Shown one piece after another: positions 1 through 9,459 of a stretch of 15,454 bases of DNA. The stretch comes from Dehalococcoides mccartyi (GTDB taxonomy: Bacteria; Chloroflexota; Dehalococcoidia; UBA2979): contig CAMDAY010000026.1 of the NCBI GenBank assembly GCA_945888895.1, positions 1-15,454 of the forward strand, read 5' to 3'. Under the pieces are notes generated by a model, which saw only the letters and a list, made by a program, of their open reading frames with translations, searched no databases and had not been told where the DNA came from. Within the stretch, counting starts at the first letter, position 1, and the number at the start of each line of letters is the position of its first letter. A program made the position numbers and the translations under genes.

Positions 1-10
1 GCATAGAAAC

Positions 11-37
11 GAGGCCCGGGCGAGATGCTCGGGCCTC
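11..37 (+). terminator. Hairpin, likely terminator of the gene upstream of the window
   Basis: An 11-bp stem (11-21 with 27-37, one G-T pair) closes a 5-nt loop and is followed by a short T-containing tail (TTCGTT). No gene can be assigned upstream inside the window, so it most likely ends transcription of a gene lying before position 1 and insulates the dnaJ operon. The tail is T-poor, as for the other candidate terminators in this window. Confidence 0.65.
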
Positions 38-74
38 TTCGTTGCGGTGGGCTGAGAGGCCCGAGCTCGTGAGT

Positions 75-126
75 GTGCTGACTGAGCACGCGTCAATAGA
101 TATGAGTCGTGCCGACGCAGATACTC
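75..126 (+). promoter_or_regulatory. Putative promoter and operator region of the dnaJ-hspR-clpC operon
   Basis: A plausible sigma70-type pair is CTGACT (78-83) and TATGAG (101-106) with a 17-bp spacer. A perfect 5-bp inverted repeat GTGCT-gactg-AGCAC (75-89) overlaps the -35 box, and a GAGT...ACTC pair (103-106 and 123-126) overlaps and follows the -10 box. HspR repressors classically bind the HAIR repeat (CTTGAGT-N7-ACTCAAG). No good HAIR match is present, so assigning these repeats to HspR is a guess from position only. Confidence 0.35.
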
Positions 127-161
127 TTCACAAATCGACACCACTCAGGTACCATTTCCTC

Positions 162-1259
162 GTGGCTACGAACTACTACGACATCCTGAGTGTGAAGAAG
201 GGCTCCTCCGAGAAGGAGATCCGCTCTGCCTACCGTCGCCTTGCGCGGCAGTTCCACCCCGACGTGAACCCGGGGAACCCGGACGCGGAGCGTCGCTTCA
301 AGGAAGTGAACGCTGCGAACGAGGTGCTCTCCGACGCGGACAAGCGCAAGAAGTACGACAAGTACGGCGACCAGTGGGAGCACGCCGACCAGATCGAGGA
401 GCACCAGCGCCGCCAGCAGGCCAACGCCTACGGGCGCGGCGGCTACCCCGGCGGCCAGGGGTTCGGCGGCGCGCCCGGCGGTCAGCCGGGCGGCGCCTCG
501 TTCTCGTTCGGCGCCGAGGGCGCTGACCTCGGCGACCTGTTCGGCGGGCGCGGCGGCGCGGGCGCGGCGGGCGGCGGGTTCTTCGACTCGATCCTGCGCG
601 GGCGCGGACGGTCGCGCGGCCAGGACGTCGAGCAGCCCGTGAGCGTGAGTCTCGCCGAGGCCTACTCGGGCGCGACGCGCACCATCGAGATCCGCGAGGG
701 CGAGGAGCGCTGCATGGTCTGCGGCGGCACCGGCCAGATCGCCGGTGCCGCGTGCCACGCCTGCCGCGGCAGCGGGACGGCGGCGCCGCTGCGGCGCATC
801 CAGGTGACGATCCCCGCGGGTGTCCACGACGGCGCGCGCATCCGCGTGAGCGGTCGAGGTGGCCCGGGCGCCAACGGCGGCGCGGCGGGTGATCTCTATC
901 TCCTCGTCACCGTCGGCGGCGACGAGCGGTTCCAGCGTCGGGGCGACGATCTGCACGTCGACATGGACGTCCCGGTCGCGGACGCCGCACTGGGCGGCGA
1001 GGCGAAGGTGCCGACGCTGAAGGGCAAGACGCTCGCGCTGCGCATCCCCGCGAACACGCAGGGCGGCAACGTGTTCCGGCTCGCCGGACAGGGCATGCCG
1101 ATCACTTCGGGCGGGTTCGGCGACCTCTACGCCACCGTGCGCCTGGTGCTGCCGGCCGAGCTGACCGAGGCGCAACGCGCGCTGTTCGAGCAGTTGCGCG
1201 CGAGCATCGACGGGGCTGGGGCGGACACGGAGGCGAGCGCGGCGGGCGGCGGCGCATGA
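162..1259 (+). CDS. dnaJ: DnaJ-type J-protein co-chaperone with a reduced zinc finger
   Basis: Hsp40 co-chaperone that stimulates DnaK ATP hydrolysis and delivers unfolded substrates in the cytoplasm. From the GTG at 162 it is 365 aa. The J-domain (about residues 3-70) has the HPD motif at 32-34. A Gly/Phe-rich linker covers about 91-145 and the C-terminal substrate-binding domains about 155-335. The zinc-finger region holds only two CxxCxGxG motifs (C184-C187, C198-C201) where class I DnaJ has four. The frame is open back to an ATG at 42, but the J-domain begins right after the GTG and the extra 40 residues look non-coding, so 162 is preferred; its ribosome site (AGG near 147-149) is weak. 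The stop overlaps the hspR start (ATGA). It could equally be called a DnaJ/CbpA-like protein. Confidence 0.93.
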   Translation: MATNYYDILSVKKGSSEKEIRSAYRRLARQFHPDVNPGNPDAERRFKEVNAANEVLSDADKRKKYDKYGDQWEHADQIEEHQRRQQANAYGRGGYPGGQGFGGAPGGQPGGASFSFGAEGADLGDLFGGRGGAGAAGGGFFDSILRGRGRSRGQDVEQPVSVSLAEAYSGATRTIEIREGEERCMVCGGTGQIAGAACHACRGSGTAAPLRRIQVTIPAGVHDGARIRVSGRGGPGANGGAAGDLYLLVTVGGDERFQRRGDDLHVDMDVPVADAALGGEAKVPTLKGKTLALRIPANTQGGNVFRLAGQGMPITSGGFGDLYATVRLVLPAELTEAQRALFEQLRASIDGAGADTEASAAGGGA

Positions 1260-1635
1260 CGAACGAATACGGGGGCGTAGGCAACCCGCAGCACGAGCCG
1301 GTGTTTCAGATTTCGGTGGTGTCGCGGATGGTCGGCATCCACCAGCAGACGATCCGGTCCTATGAGCGCGTCGGGCTGCTGAATCCCGCGCGCTCCTCGG
1401 GCAACACACGACTCTTCTCGCACGCCGACGTCGAGCGGCTGCGACAGGTGGTGCGCCTGGTCAACGACCTGGGGATCAACCTCGCCGGCGTCGAGGTGAT
1501 CCTGCGGCTCTCTCGACAGATCGAGACGCTGCAGCAGGAACTGGCAGAGACGCGACAGGAACTGGACGTAGCGCGATCAGCGCGTGAGGGCCGGCGGCCC
1601 CAGGCGACTGAGGAGCGTGAAGGAGGGTACGAACG

Positions 1636-1639
<4 letters not shown>
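1256..1639 (+). CDS. hspR: HspR-type MerR-family heat-shock repressor
   Basis: A 127-aa cytoplasmic DNA-binding protein. Residues 16-45 form a MerR-type winged helix-turn-helix (ISVVSRMVGIHQQTIRSYER), followed by the wing (about 46-56) and the INLAGVEVIL segment (74-83) typical of HspR. A C-terminal coiled coil spans about 85-112. No metal-binding cysteines are present, as expected for HspR and unlike metal-sensing MerR proteins. In actinobacteria HspR represses chaperone operons with DnaK as co-repressor. Here the gene sits between dnaJ (4-nt overlap) and clpC (overlapping start), so it probably autoregulates the operon. Confidence in the family is high; the operator is not identified. Confidence 0.92.
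1620..1626 (+). promoter_or_regulatory. Strong ribosome-binding site for clpC
   Basis: AAGGAGG lies inside the end of hspR, 9 nt before the ATG at 1636 and 12 nt before a second ATG at 1639. The hspR stop (1637-1639) overlaps the first ATG, which suggests coupled translation with independent reinitiation strength. Confidence 0.75.
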
Positions 1640-4107
<2,468 letters not shown>

Positions 4108-4135
4108 CACCCCGACGGAACCAACGGTACGCAGC

Positions 4136-4165
4136 AAAGAGGCGTTCCACGAGGGGCGCCTCTTT
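4136..4165 (+). terminator. Terminator of the dnaJ-hspR-clpC operon, possibly bidirectional
   Basis: A perfect 9-bp stem AAAGAGGCG / CGCCTCTTT (4136-4144 with 4157-4165) encloses a 12-nt loop, 29 nt after the clpC stop. The A-rich and T-rich ends make it usable on both strands, which suits its position between the convergent clpC and the broken gene at 4194-4496. Confidence 0.75.
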
Positions 4166-4193
4166 CGTTGTGCGCACGTGGTTCTGCGCCGGA

Positions 4194-4496
4194 TCAGGGC
4201 GTCGCGTCGGCATCCACCCGCGGCTCCCACAACGCCCCCTCGTCGAACCAGCGCACGTTCATCTCGCGCAGGAAGTCGAGGGTGATCGGCAGGCCGGACG
4301 CCGAGCCGATGACTGCGTTGATGCCGCACTGCGGGCAGAACGCGGTGTGAGGGTCGGTGGTGTCGAGCCAGTTCTAGATCGCGCTCGGCGCGAAGATCGC
4401 GCCGCAGCAGAAGCACCCGCACCGCTCGCTCGCGAGCACCTCGAGGCGGTTGCGAGTCGAGTGCTCGTCGGCTGCGTCGAGGTCGAGGGTCGTCAT
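4194..4496 (-). pseudogene. Small Cys-rich cytoplasmic protein gene interrupted by an in-frame amber codon
   Basis: Read from the ATG at 4496, the frame gives 40 codons, then TAG at 4374-4376 (codon 41), then 59 further sense codons before TGA. The amber joins two halves that look like one protein. The first half ends CGCFCCGAIFAPSAI, and the second runs from NWLDTTDPHTAFCPQCGINA to PITLDFLREMN and a WFDEG end. From memory this matches a small uncharacterised 'cytoplasmic protein' family with a CxCxxC...CPxCG zinc-ribbon-like pattern, in which the residue at the stop is normally Glu, Lys or Gln; one base change of GAG, AAG or CAG gives TAG. A TACCCT -10 box (4509-4504) ends 7 nt before the ATG and no ribosome site is visible, so the transcript may be leaderless. 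It could be a true nonsense mutation or a sequencing error. Readthrough is unlikely because TAG ends many intact genes here. Confidence 0.72.
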
Positions 4497-4561
4497 GCGC
4501 GGCAGGGTACACGCCGACGCTGCCGGGCGTCCGTTGTAGGCTGGGATCGAGGAGCCTCGAC

Positions 4562-5140
4562 ATGCCGAACGTGACCGACGACTACAAGCGCGTGCATCCA
4601 CCGACGCGCACCGCGCTGCGCCAGTGGTTCGCGACGAACGCGGCGGACTCGCCGGGCGTGTGGGTGGTGATGTGGAAGCAGGCGAGCGGGCGCACCGGGC
4701 CGTCCTACGTCGATGTCGTCGAGGAGGCGCTGTGCGTCGGGTGGATCGACTCGCGCAAGATCTCGCTGGACGACCACCGGTCCGCGCAGCTGGTGACGCC
4801 GCGCAAGCCTCGGAGTCCGTGGGCTGACTCGAACAAGGAGCGCGTGCGGCGACTGATCGACGAGCGCAAGATGCGCCCCGCGGGCCTCGCGGCGATCGAG
4901 GAGGCGAAGCGCAACGGGACGTGGGACGCGACACCGCGCATCGATCTGGCCGAGCTACCGGACGACCTCGCACGGGCGCTGTCGAAGAACGCGACGGCGC
5001 AGAAGCACTGGGACGCGTTTCCGCCCAGCGTGCGCAAGCAGTTCATCGGCTGGGTGGTCACGGCGGTGAAGCCGGAGACGCGGATGCGCCGCATCGAGCG
5101 CACCGTGGGGCAGGCGAGGCAGAACGACCGGACGATGTAG
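4562..5140 (+). CDS. YdeI/OmpD-associated family protein
   Basis: A 192-aa soluble protein of the YdeI/OmpD-associated family, whose biochemical role is not established; members have been linked to resistance to cationic peptides or bacteriocins. Family signatures are the EALCVGWIDS motif (55-64), SPWADSNKERVRRLI (85-99), and the C-terminal helical part with the PETRMRRIERTV segment (171-182). A clear ribosome site GAGGAG (4549-4554) lies 7 nt before the ATG, and the heptamer CCTCGAC fills that spacer exactly. It is divergent from the amber-interrupted gene and convergent with the DUF6194 gene; no operon partner is visible. Confidence 0.85.
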   Translation: MPNVTDDYKRVHPPTRTALRQWFATNAADSPGVWVVMWKQASGRTGPSYVDVVEEALCVGWIDSRKISLDDHRSAQLVTPRKPRSPWADSNKERVRRLIDERKMRPAGLAAIEEAKRNGTWDATPRIDLAELPDDLARALSKNATAQKHWDAFPPSVRKQFIGWVVTAVKPETRMRRIERTVGQARQNDRTM

Positions 5141-5146
5141 GACGCG

Positions 5147-5180
5147 GCTCGCGTGACCTCGAACCGTCGAGGTGCCGAGC
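5147..5180. terminator. Symmetric hairpin between convergent genes
   Basis: A two-part stem: GCTCG (5147-5151) with CGAGC (5176-5180), and inside it ACCTCGA (5156-5162) with TCGAGGT (5167-5173) around a 4-nt loop. It lies in the 79-bp gap between the convergent ydeI-like and DUF6194 genes, where a bidirectional terminator is expected, but has no T-tract. The inner arms carry the heptamer GTCGAGG that recurs through the window. Confidence 0.45.
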
Positions 5181-5219
5181 GGGGCGGCCCCTCGCGCTCC
5201 CTACGAAGAACAGATCTGA

Positions 5220-5675
5220 CTACCCGCGCACGTGACGCCGGGCGCGGCGGCCGGCGGCAATCGCCTGTGCCTCCTCGAGGAACGCGTCGAGCAGGTCGAG
5301 CGTGGCGACGCCGGGGTTGAGGACACTGATCCAGTTGAGCGATGCGTAGATCGGGTGCGGCATCAGCGTATCCAACTGCGTGTAGTCGTGGCCGGTGTCG
5401 ACGGGGTTGGCGGTAATCGGGGCCTTCGGCGGCGGGCCGAACAGCGAAGTGTACGTGTCTGCGCTGACGCCGATGTTCAGCCGATACACACCGGGACGCA
5501 CGAGCTCCGACGCGGCGTCGTTCGCATCGCTGGTCACGATCGTCGCGAACGGCATGCGGTAGTCGGGCTCCATGCCGGGCGGGTTGAAGCAGAAGAACGT
5601 GTCGCCGTTGGCCTCGACGGTGTCGACGCCGTCCAGCAGCTCGAGGATGTGGCGGGCGAGGGCCTCGGCGTTCAT
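5220..5675 (-). CDS. DUF6194 family protein
   Basis: A 151-aa soluble protein. I recognise the DUF6194 pattern: GDTFFCFNPPG near the N-terminus (about 23-33), then RMPFATIVTSD (40-50), the RPGVYRLNIGVS block (about 60-71), YTSLFGPPP, and the C-terminal HPIYASLNWISVLNP segment (about 107-121). Function is unknown; the family somewhat resembles small alpha/beta domains of the luciferase or YjbR-like type, which is only an impression. The start is 10 nt after the stop of the upstream deazaflavin protein gene, so the two are probably co-transcribed. No strong ribosome site is visible before the ATG, consistent with coupled translation. Confidence 0.8.
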   Translation of the reverse strand: MNAEALARHILELLDGVDTVEANGDTFFCFNPPGMEPDYRMPFATIVTSDANDAASELVRPGVYRLNIGVSADTYTSLFGPPPKAPITANPVDTGHDYTQLDTLMPHPIYASLNWISVLNPGVATLDLLDAFLEEAQAIAAGRRARRHVRG

Positions 5676-5685
5676 GGGGCGAACT

Positions 5686-6096
5686 CTACCCGCGCGTGAG
5701 GCGCACGAGCGGGATCTCCCGCGCGGTGCGCTTCGCGTAGCCGGGGCCCTGCTCGAGGACGCTCGCCCAGACGCGCTCGCGCTCCGAACCGTGCAGCGTC
5801 TCCGCGCTCACCTCGAAGGTCTCGCCGCCCACCTGGATGCGGGCGCGGGGGTGCTTCTGGAGGTTGAAGTACCACGCGGGATGGCGGTCGGAGCCACCGT
5901 TCGAGGCGACGAGCACGTACGCCTCGGCGTCGCGCACGTAGCCCAGCGGGGTCGTGCGCGGCTGGCCGCTCTTGCTGCCGGTCGTCGTCAGCAGCAGCAC
6001 GCCGAGGCCCACCATGCGCGCGCCGATCCGGCCGCTCGACGCGCGATAGACCAGCACATGCAGACTCGTGATCACGTTCTGGATAGGATTGGCCAC
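5686..6096 (-). CDS. Deazaflavin (F420)-dependent nitroreductase-family protein
   Basis: A 136-aa split-barrel protein of the Ddn/DUF385 family, whose members use reduced coenzyme F420 (or a flavin) to reduce nitro compounds, quinones or other substrates. Typical motifs are LLTTTGSKSGQPRTTPLGYV and SNGGSDRHPAWYFNLQKHP. The GTG at 6096 is chosen because AGAGGTGA sits 5 nt upstream; an ATG nine codons earlier (6123) lacks such a site. The 10-nt gap to the DUF6194 gene and 48 nt from the MFS gene suggest one transcript. F420 use fits Actinobacteria and many Chloroflexota but is inferred from family only; the physiological substrate is unknown. Confidence 0.87.
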   Translation of the reverse strand: MANPIQNVITSLHVLVYRASSGRIGARMVGLGVLLLTTTGSKSGQPRTTPLGYVRDAEAYVLVASNGGSDRHPAWYFNLQKHPRARIQVGGETFEVSAETLHGSERERVWASVLEQGPGYAKRTAREIPLVRLTRG

Positions 6097-6144
6097 TTGG
6101 TCACCTCTAGCGCCCCACGCCACGCGCGGCGGCGTGCCTCTACC

Positions 6145-7371
6145 TTACCGCGCCACCTCGACGGGGATCGCGCGCTCGGTGGCGCGCCAGAGGGTGAGCG
6201 AGACGCCCGCGGCGACGAGGATGCCGAGCGCCATGCCGCCGAAGGCGAGGCGCAGCGAGGCGTCCCCGACGATGCCCGCGAACGGGCCGACGAGTGTGAA
6301 CGTGAGCGAGGTGCCCAGCGGGACGACGGACATCATCGTGGCGCGGATGCTGGAGTCGGTGCGGTCGTTCACGTAGCCGCTGATCGCGGGGGTGGCGGCG
6401 CCAATCGCCAGCTGCAGCACGATGAACCCGACGAACGCCCCCGACCGATCGATCGTGGCGAGCACGGTGAGCCCACCGACGACACCCGCGATCGCGAACA
6501 CGGCGAGGCGACGGATGCCGAGCCAGTGCGCGATCCTCGCGCTCGCGATCGCGGCCACTGCTCCGGCGAGTGTCGCGGGCGTCTGCAGCAACCCGAACCA
6601 CGCGAGGGGCACGCCCTGCTGCTGCAGGAACGGCTGCATCAGCAGGATCGAGGCGATGAAGCCCGTCTCGATCGCGATCTGCGTGAGGAGCGCGTATCGC
6701 ACGAGGCGCACATCGCGCAGTGCGCGCGCAGCGGTGCGCAGTGTCTCGATGTAGCTCGTGCGGTGGTGCTTGAGCTTCCTCGGCGGCTCCTGCATCAGCG
6801 CGAGGCAGACCGCCCCGGCGAGGTACGGCACGACGCCGAACATCATCGGCACCTGCAGCGTGCTGACCGAGGCGAGCCACGCACCGCCGATGCCGGCGAT
6901 CGTGAAGGCGGCGGTGGTCAGCGCCTGGTACCGACCCGCATGTTTGGAGAACTCCCGCTCGCGGCCCTCGGCGGCCAGGGCGTCGTAGATGTACGCCTGG
7001 TCGTTGCCGGAACGGAACGAGAAGCCGCTGGACCAGAGCACGTACGAGGCGAGCAGGATCGGGAAGTTCGAGGCGAAGGCGAACATGGTCACGCCCGCAC
7101 CCTCGATGATCAGGCCGAGCCAGAACGTCGCGCGGCGGCCGAAGCGGTCGGCGACTGCCCCGGACGGCACCTCCATCAGCAGCTTCACGCCCCAGTAGAA
7201 CGCCTCCATGATCCCAACCTGCGCGAGCGTCAGGTGACGGAAGTCGAGGAGGTAGACGACCCAGATGGCGAGGCCCGGCTGCGCAAGCGTGAACACGCCG
7301 AGGGCGTTCAGCAGCCGCAGGTTGCGGTCGACAACGAACGGGCGCGAGGCTGGCGGGGCGGCGGGGGTCAT
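6145..7371 (-). CDS. MFS transporter
   Basis: A 408-aa inner-membrane protein of the major facilitator superfamily with about 12 hydrophobic segments. The cytoplasmic loop 2-3 signature is present as MEVPSGAVADRFGRRATFWLG, and a long central hydrophilic loop (EPPRKLKHHRTSYIE...) separates the halves. The substrate cannot be told; drug or metabolite efflux is the usual guess. The ATG at 7371 is chosen because GGAG lies 6 nt upstream; a GTG five codons earlier (7386) is also open. It is divergent from the DUF3105 gene and probably leads the minus-strand unit with the deazaflavin protein and DUF6194. Confidence 0.88.
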   Translation of the reverse strand: MTPAAPPASRPFVVDRNLRLLNALGVFTLAQPGLAIWVVYLLDFRHLTLAQVGIMEAFYWGVKLLMEVPSGAVADRFGRRATFWLGLIIEGAGVTMFAFASNFPILLASYVLWSSGFSFRSGNDQAYIYDALAAEGREREFSKHAGRYQALTTAAFTIAGIGGAWLASVSTLQVPMMFGVVPYLAGAVCLALMQEPPRKLKHHRTSYIETLRTAARALRDVRLVRYALLTQIAIETGFIASILLMQPFLQQQGVPLAWFGLLQTPATLAGAVAAIASARIAHWLGIRRLAVFAIAGVVGGLTVLATIDRSGAFVGFIVLQLAIGAATPAISGYVNDRTDSSIRATMMSVVPLGTSLTFTLVGPFAGIVGDASLRLAFGGMALGILVAAGVSLTLWRATERAIPVEVAR

Positions 7372-7411
7372 CGGGGGCTCCGGCACCGCGCGTCGGCCGA
7401 GTGAGGGTAGG

Positions 7412-7441
7412 TTGTCGCGCGGGGTGTCGAGTCAGGATAAT
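7412..7441 (+). promoter_or_regulatory. Sigma70-like promoter for the DUF3105-dsbA unit
   Basis: TTGTCG (7412-7417) and GATAAT (7436-7441) are separated by 18 bp, in the 124-bp gap between divergent genes. The -10 matches consensus at five of six positions. Transcription would begin near 7448, leaving a leader of about 48 nt to the ATG at 7496. Confidence 0.5.
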
Positions 7442-7495
7442 CGACGGGCTGCCCCACACCACCTCGACCTGACGCTCCCGCCGATGGAGGCCCTC

Positions 7496-8104
7496 ATGTC
7501 CGCAGAGCCCCGACGCCCGTCCGGCGGGGCGTCATCGGACGGTCGCGCCTCGAAGCCCCCCTCCCCGAACCGCGCGATGCTGGTCGCCGCGGTCGCCGTG
7601 ATCGTGGTCGTCGCGGTGTCGATGGCGGGCGGCGCGCTCTTCTTTGCGACGGCGCTGCCGCTGCCGCAGGCGACGCCCGTCCCGAACCTCCTCGGCGACA
7701 CGGTGCCGCTCAAGCAGGCCGACCACGTGCAGACCGCTGCGCAGCTCGACCTCGTGCCAGGGCTGCCGCCCGCGGGCGGCCCGCACTTCGCGCAGCCCGA
7801 GCGGCCCGGCATATTCACCGCCCCCGTCGAGGACGGGAGGGCGATCCACTCGCTGGAGCACGGCATCGTCTGGATCAGCTACCGCGCCGACCTCATCGCC
7901 CCGGCGGACCTCGAGGTGCTCCGGCAGGTGGCGGCAGCGCATCCGCGGGACGTGCTGCTCTCGCCGCGCCCCGCGAACGCCGGCCCGGCCGCGATCACCT
8001 CGTGGGGACGCCGGCTGAACCTGACCGCGCCCATCTCGATGATGGCCGTGGAGTCATTCGTGGTCGCGAACGTGGACAAGTCACCGGAGCCCGGCGTCCG
8101 GTAA
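7496..8104 (+). CDS. Membrane-anchored DUF3105 protein
   Basis: A 202-aa protein with a short Pro/Ser-rich cytoplasmic N-terminus, one membrane segment (about 27-52) and an extracytoplasmic DUF3105 domain. Family hallmarks are the GGPH motif (94-97), the GIFTAPVEDG segment, and HSLEHGIVWISY (118-129); the conserved His residues suggest metal or ligand binding, though the function is unknown. The ATG at 7496 is favoured by GGAGG 5 nt upstream (7486-7490); an ATG four codons earlier (7484) has no such site. A sigma70-like promoter lies at 7412-7441. The next gene encodes a DsbA-like thioredoxin-fold protein, a pairing that hints at a role in extracytoplasmic redox or protein folding. Confidence 0.85.
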   Translation: MSAEPRRPSGGASSDGRASKPPSPNRAMLVAAVAVIVVVAVSMAGGALFFATALPLPQATPVPNLLGDTVPLKQADHVQTAAQLDLVPGLPPAGGPHFAQPERPGIFTAPVEDGRAIHSLEHGIVWISYRADLIAPADLEVLRQVAAAHPRDVLLSPRPANAGPAAITSWGRRLNLTAPISMMAVESFVVANVDKSPEPGVR

Positions 8105-8106
8105 CC

Positions 8107-8135
8107 TTGCATGAGGGCTGGCGGACAGGAATCAT
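8107..8135 (+). promoter_or_regulatory. Possible internal promoter before the dsbA-like gene
   Basis: TTGCAT (8107-8112) and AATCAT (8130-8135) are 17 bp apart in the 95-bp gap after the DUF3105 gene. Both hexamers are weak matches, so the dsbA-like gene could also rely on readthrough from the promoter at 7412. Confidence 0.25.
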
Positions 8136-8199
8136 CGAACAACCGGACGAGGGCGGCAGCGCGGCCAGCAGGCCAGCGCACCGAGTCGAGGGGGACAGT

Positions 8200-8985
8200 G
8201 TGGGCGGAACGAACCGCAGGCGACAGCAGCGACCGAGCGCACCTCGACCGGCGGGCCAGCCCACCCCGGCACGCCCCGTGACTCCCAAGCCACAATGGCG
8301 CGAGACGTTCGACTCCTGGGGCGGCGTGCCGGTCTTCGGCGCCCTGGCCGTCGGCGTCGTCATCATCGCCTTGCTCATCTACTCCAACCGCCCAGGCTCC
8401 TCGGTCGGTACCCACCCGTTCGAGCCGTTCCCGCGGGCGGAGGTCAACGGCCGCGTCGCCGGGAAGCCCGACGCGCTGGTCAAGATCGTCGAGTTCGCGG
8501 ACTTCCAGTGCCCGTTCTGCAAGCAGTGGAGCGACAACGTCGAGAAGCAGCTCCTCGAGGAGTTCGTGAACACCGGGCGTGCCTCGATCCAGTACGTCTC
8601 GTTCGCATTCCTCGGCGAGGAGTCGAAGCGCGCCGCGCAGGCGGCCGAGTGCGCCGCGGATCAGAAGCGCTTCTGGGAGTACCACGACCTGCTGTTCGCC
8701 CGGCAGGGCAAGGAGAATTCGGGCGTCTACTCCACGAGCAACCTGAAGAAGTTCGGCGGAGAGGTCAAGGCCAAGTACTCCGACTTCGACACCGCGAAGT
8801 TCGACCAGTGCGTCGACTCCGGCGAGAAGGCCGGGGCGGTGGACGCCCAGACGAAGCAGGCGAGCGACGCCGGCGTGCGTTCGACGCCGTCCTTCATCAT
8901 CAACGGCGCGTCGCTGAGCGGCGTCCAGCCGATCGAGACGTTCCGGCAGGCGATCATCGCAGCCGAGACGGCGGCGAAGAAGTAG
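8200..8985 (+). CDS. Membrane-anchored DsbA-family thioredoxin-fold disulfide oxidoreductase
   Basis: A 261-aa protein with a Pro/Arg-rich N-terminus, one membrane segment (about 43-62) and an extracytoplasmic thioredoxin-fold domain (about 85-255) of the DsbA/BdbD-like type. The active site is C104-P-F-C107 in VEFADFQCPFCKQW, and the cis-proline loop is STPSF (P230). Such proteins form or isomerise disulfides in exported proteins. The GTG at 8200 is chosen because an AGGGGGA ribosome site lies just upstream and the residues before it look non-coding. It follows the DUF3105 gene by 95 nt. No DsbB or VKOR partner for re-oxidation is in the window. It is not DsbA in the E. coli periplasmic sense; BdbD-like is the better analogy. 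Confidence 0.9.
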   Translation: MGGTNRRRQQRPSAPRPAGQPTPARPVTPKPQWRETFDSWGGVPVFGALAVGVVIIALLIYSNRPGSSVGTHPFEPFPRAEVNGRVAGKPDALVKIVEFADFQCPFCKQWSDNVEKQLLEEFVNTGRASIQYVSFAFLGEESKRAAQAAECAADQKRFWEYHDLLFARQGKENSGVYSTSNLKKFGGEVKAKYSDFDTAKFDQCVDSGEKAGAVDAQTKQASDAGVRSTPSFIINGASLSGVQPIETFRQAIIAAETAAKK

Positions 8986-9063
8986 CGTCGGGGCACCTCG
9001 ACAGGACTCGACGGGCACCAGGGCGGCTCGAGCGGCGGATGGCCCGCCGCGGGATGCGCGACG

Positions 9064-9069
9064 TATCAT
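9064..9069 (+). promoter_or_regulatory. Possible -10 box (TATCAT) before the acidic orphan gene
   Basis: TATCAT at 9064-9069 is the same -10 hexamer used before ruvB. No acceptable -35 box lies 16-18 bp upstream, so support is weak. It would give a leader of about 19 nt containing the GGGAGA ribosome site. Confidence 0.3.
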
Positions 9070-9094
9070 CAGGCGGTTCTGAGGGAGACGAGCG

Positions 9095-9457
9095 ATGACG
9101 ACCGACACGACCACCGAGACCGCTGAGACCGCGACCGACCCGACGTCGATCACGCTGACCTTCGACGACCTGTTCGTCCTCTCCACCGGGGACGTGGACG
9201 CGTTCGTCTACGACATGGCCGACGCTACCGACCCGCCTCCTTACTACATCACCATCGACAACCGCCGCTTCGGGCTGAGCGGGCTCACCTTCCTGGAGCA
9301 GGGCCACGGCGCGGTGCTCCCGCGCTGGGTGCGCGAGGAAGAGGCGGCGGGAAACCTCGTCGTGTTCGTGCGCCGCAACGAGCGGCTCATGGGCTACGTC
9401 TTCGACCCGGCCGCAGCCGGCGACGACGAGGGCGACGAGGCCGGCGACGACGAGTAG
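9095..9457 (+). CDS. Hypothetical acidic protein
   Basis: A 120-aa protein I do not recognise. It has a Thr/Glu-rich N-terminus (1-18), a likely folded core (about 19-105) with alternating hydrophobic patterns (ITLTFDDLFVLS, YYITIDNRRFGLSG, NLVVFVRRNERLMGYVFD), and a very acidic Asp/Glu/Gly tail (about 108-120). No signal peptide or membrane segment is seen, so it is probably cytoplasmic. A ribosome site GGGAGA stands 7 nt before the ATG, and a strong terminator follows 2 nt after the stop, so this looks like a real, independently transcribed gene. Its codon usage resembles that of its neighbours. Confidence 0.8.
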   Translation: MTTDTTTETAETATDPTSITLTFDDLFVLSTGDVDAFVYDMADATDPPPYYITIDNRRFGLSGLTFLEQGHGAVLPRWVREEEAAGNLVVFVRRNERLMGYVFDPAAAGDDEGDEAGDDE

Positions 9458-9459
9458 GC

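Noticed and set aside
61..161. CIRCE or HAIR heat-shock operators before dnaJ
   Set aside because: Neither TTAGCACTC-N9-GAGTGCTAA nor CTTGAGT-N7-ACTCAAG is present with acceptable matching; only partial half-sites occur.
4374..4376. Readthrough or recoding of the amber codon (for example as pyrrolysine)
   Set aside because: TAG closes many intact genes in this window (for example at 5138-5140, 8983-8985, 9455-9457 and 13882-13884), and no structure suggesting recoding is seen.
5572..7404. A long plus-strand open frame (about 610 codons) opposite the MFS and deazaflavin genes
   Set aside because: Its translation is Arg/Ala/His-rich with no domain pattern, a usual shadow of high-GC genes; the minus-strand frames show clear families and ribosome sites.
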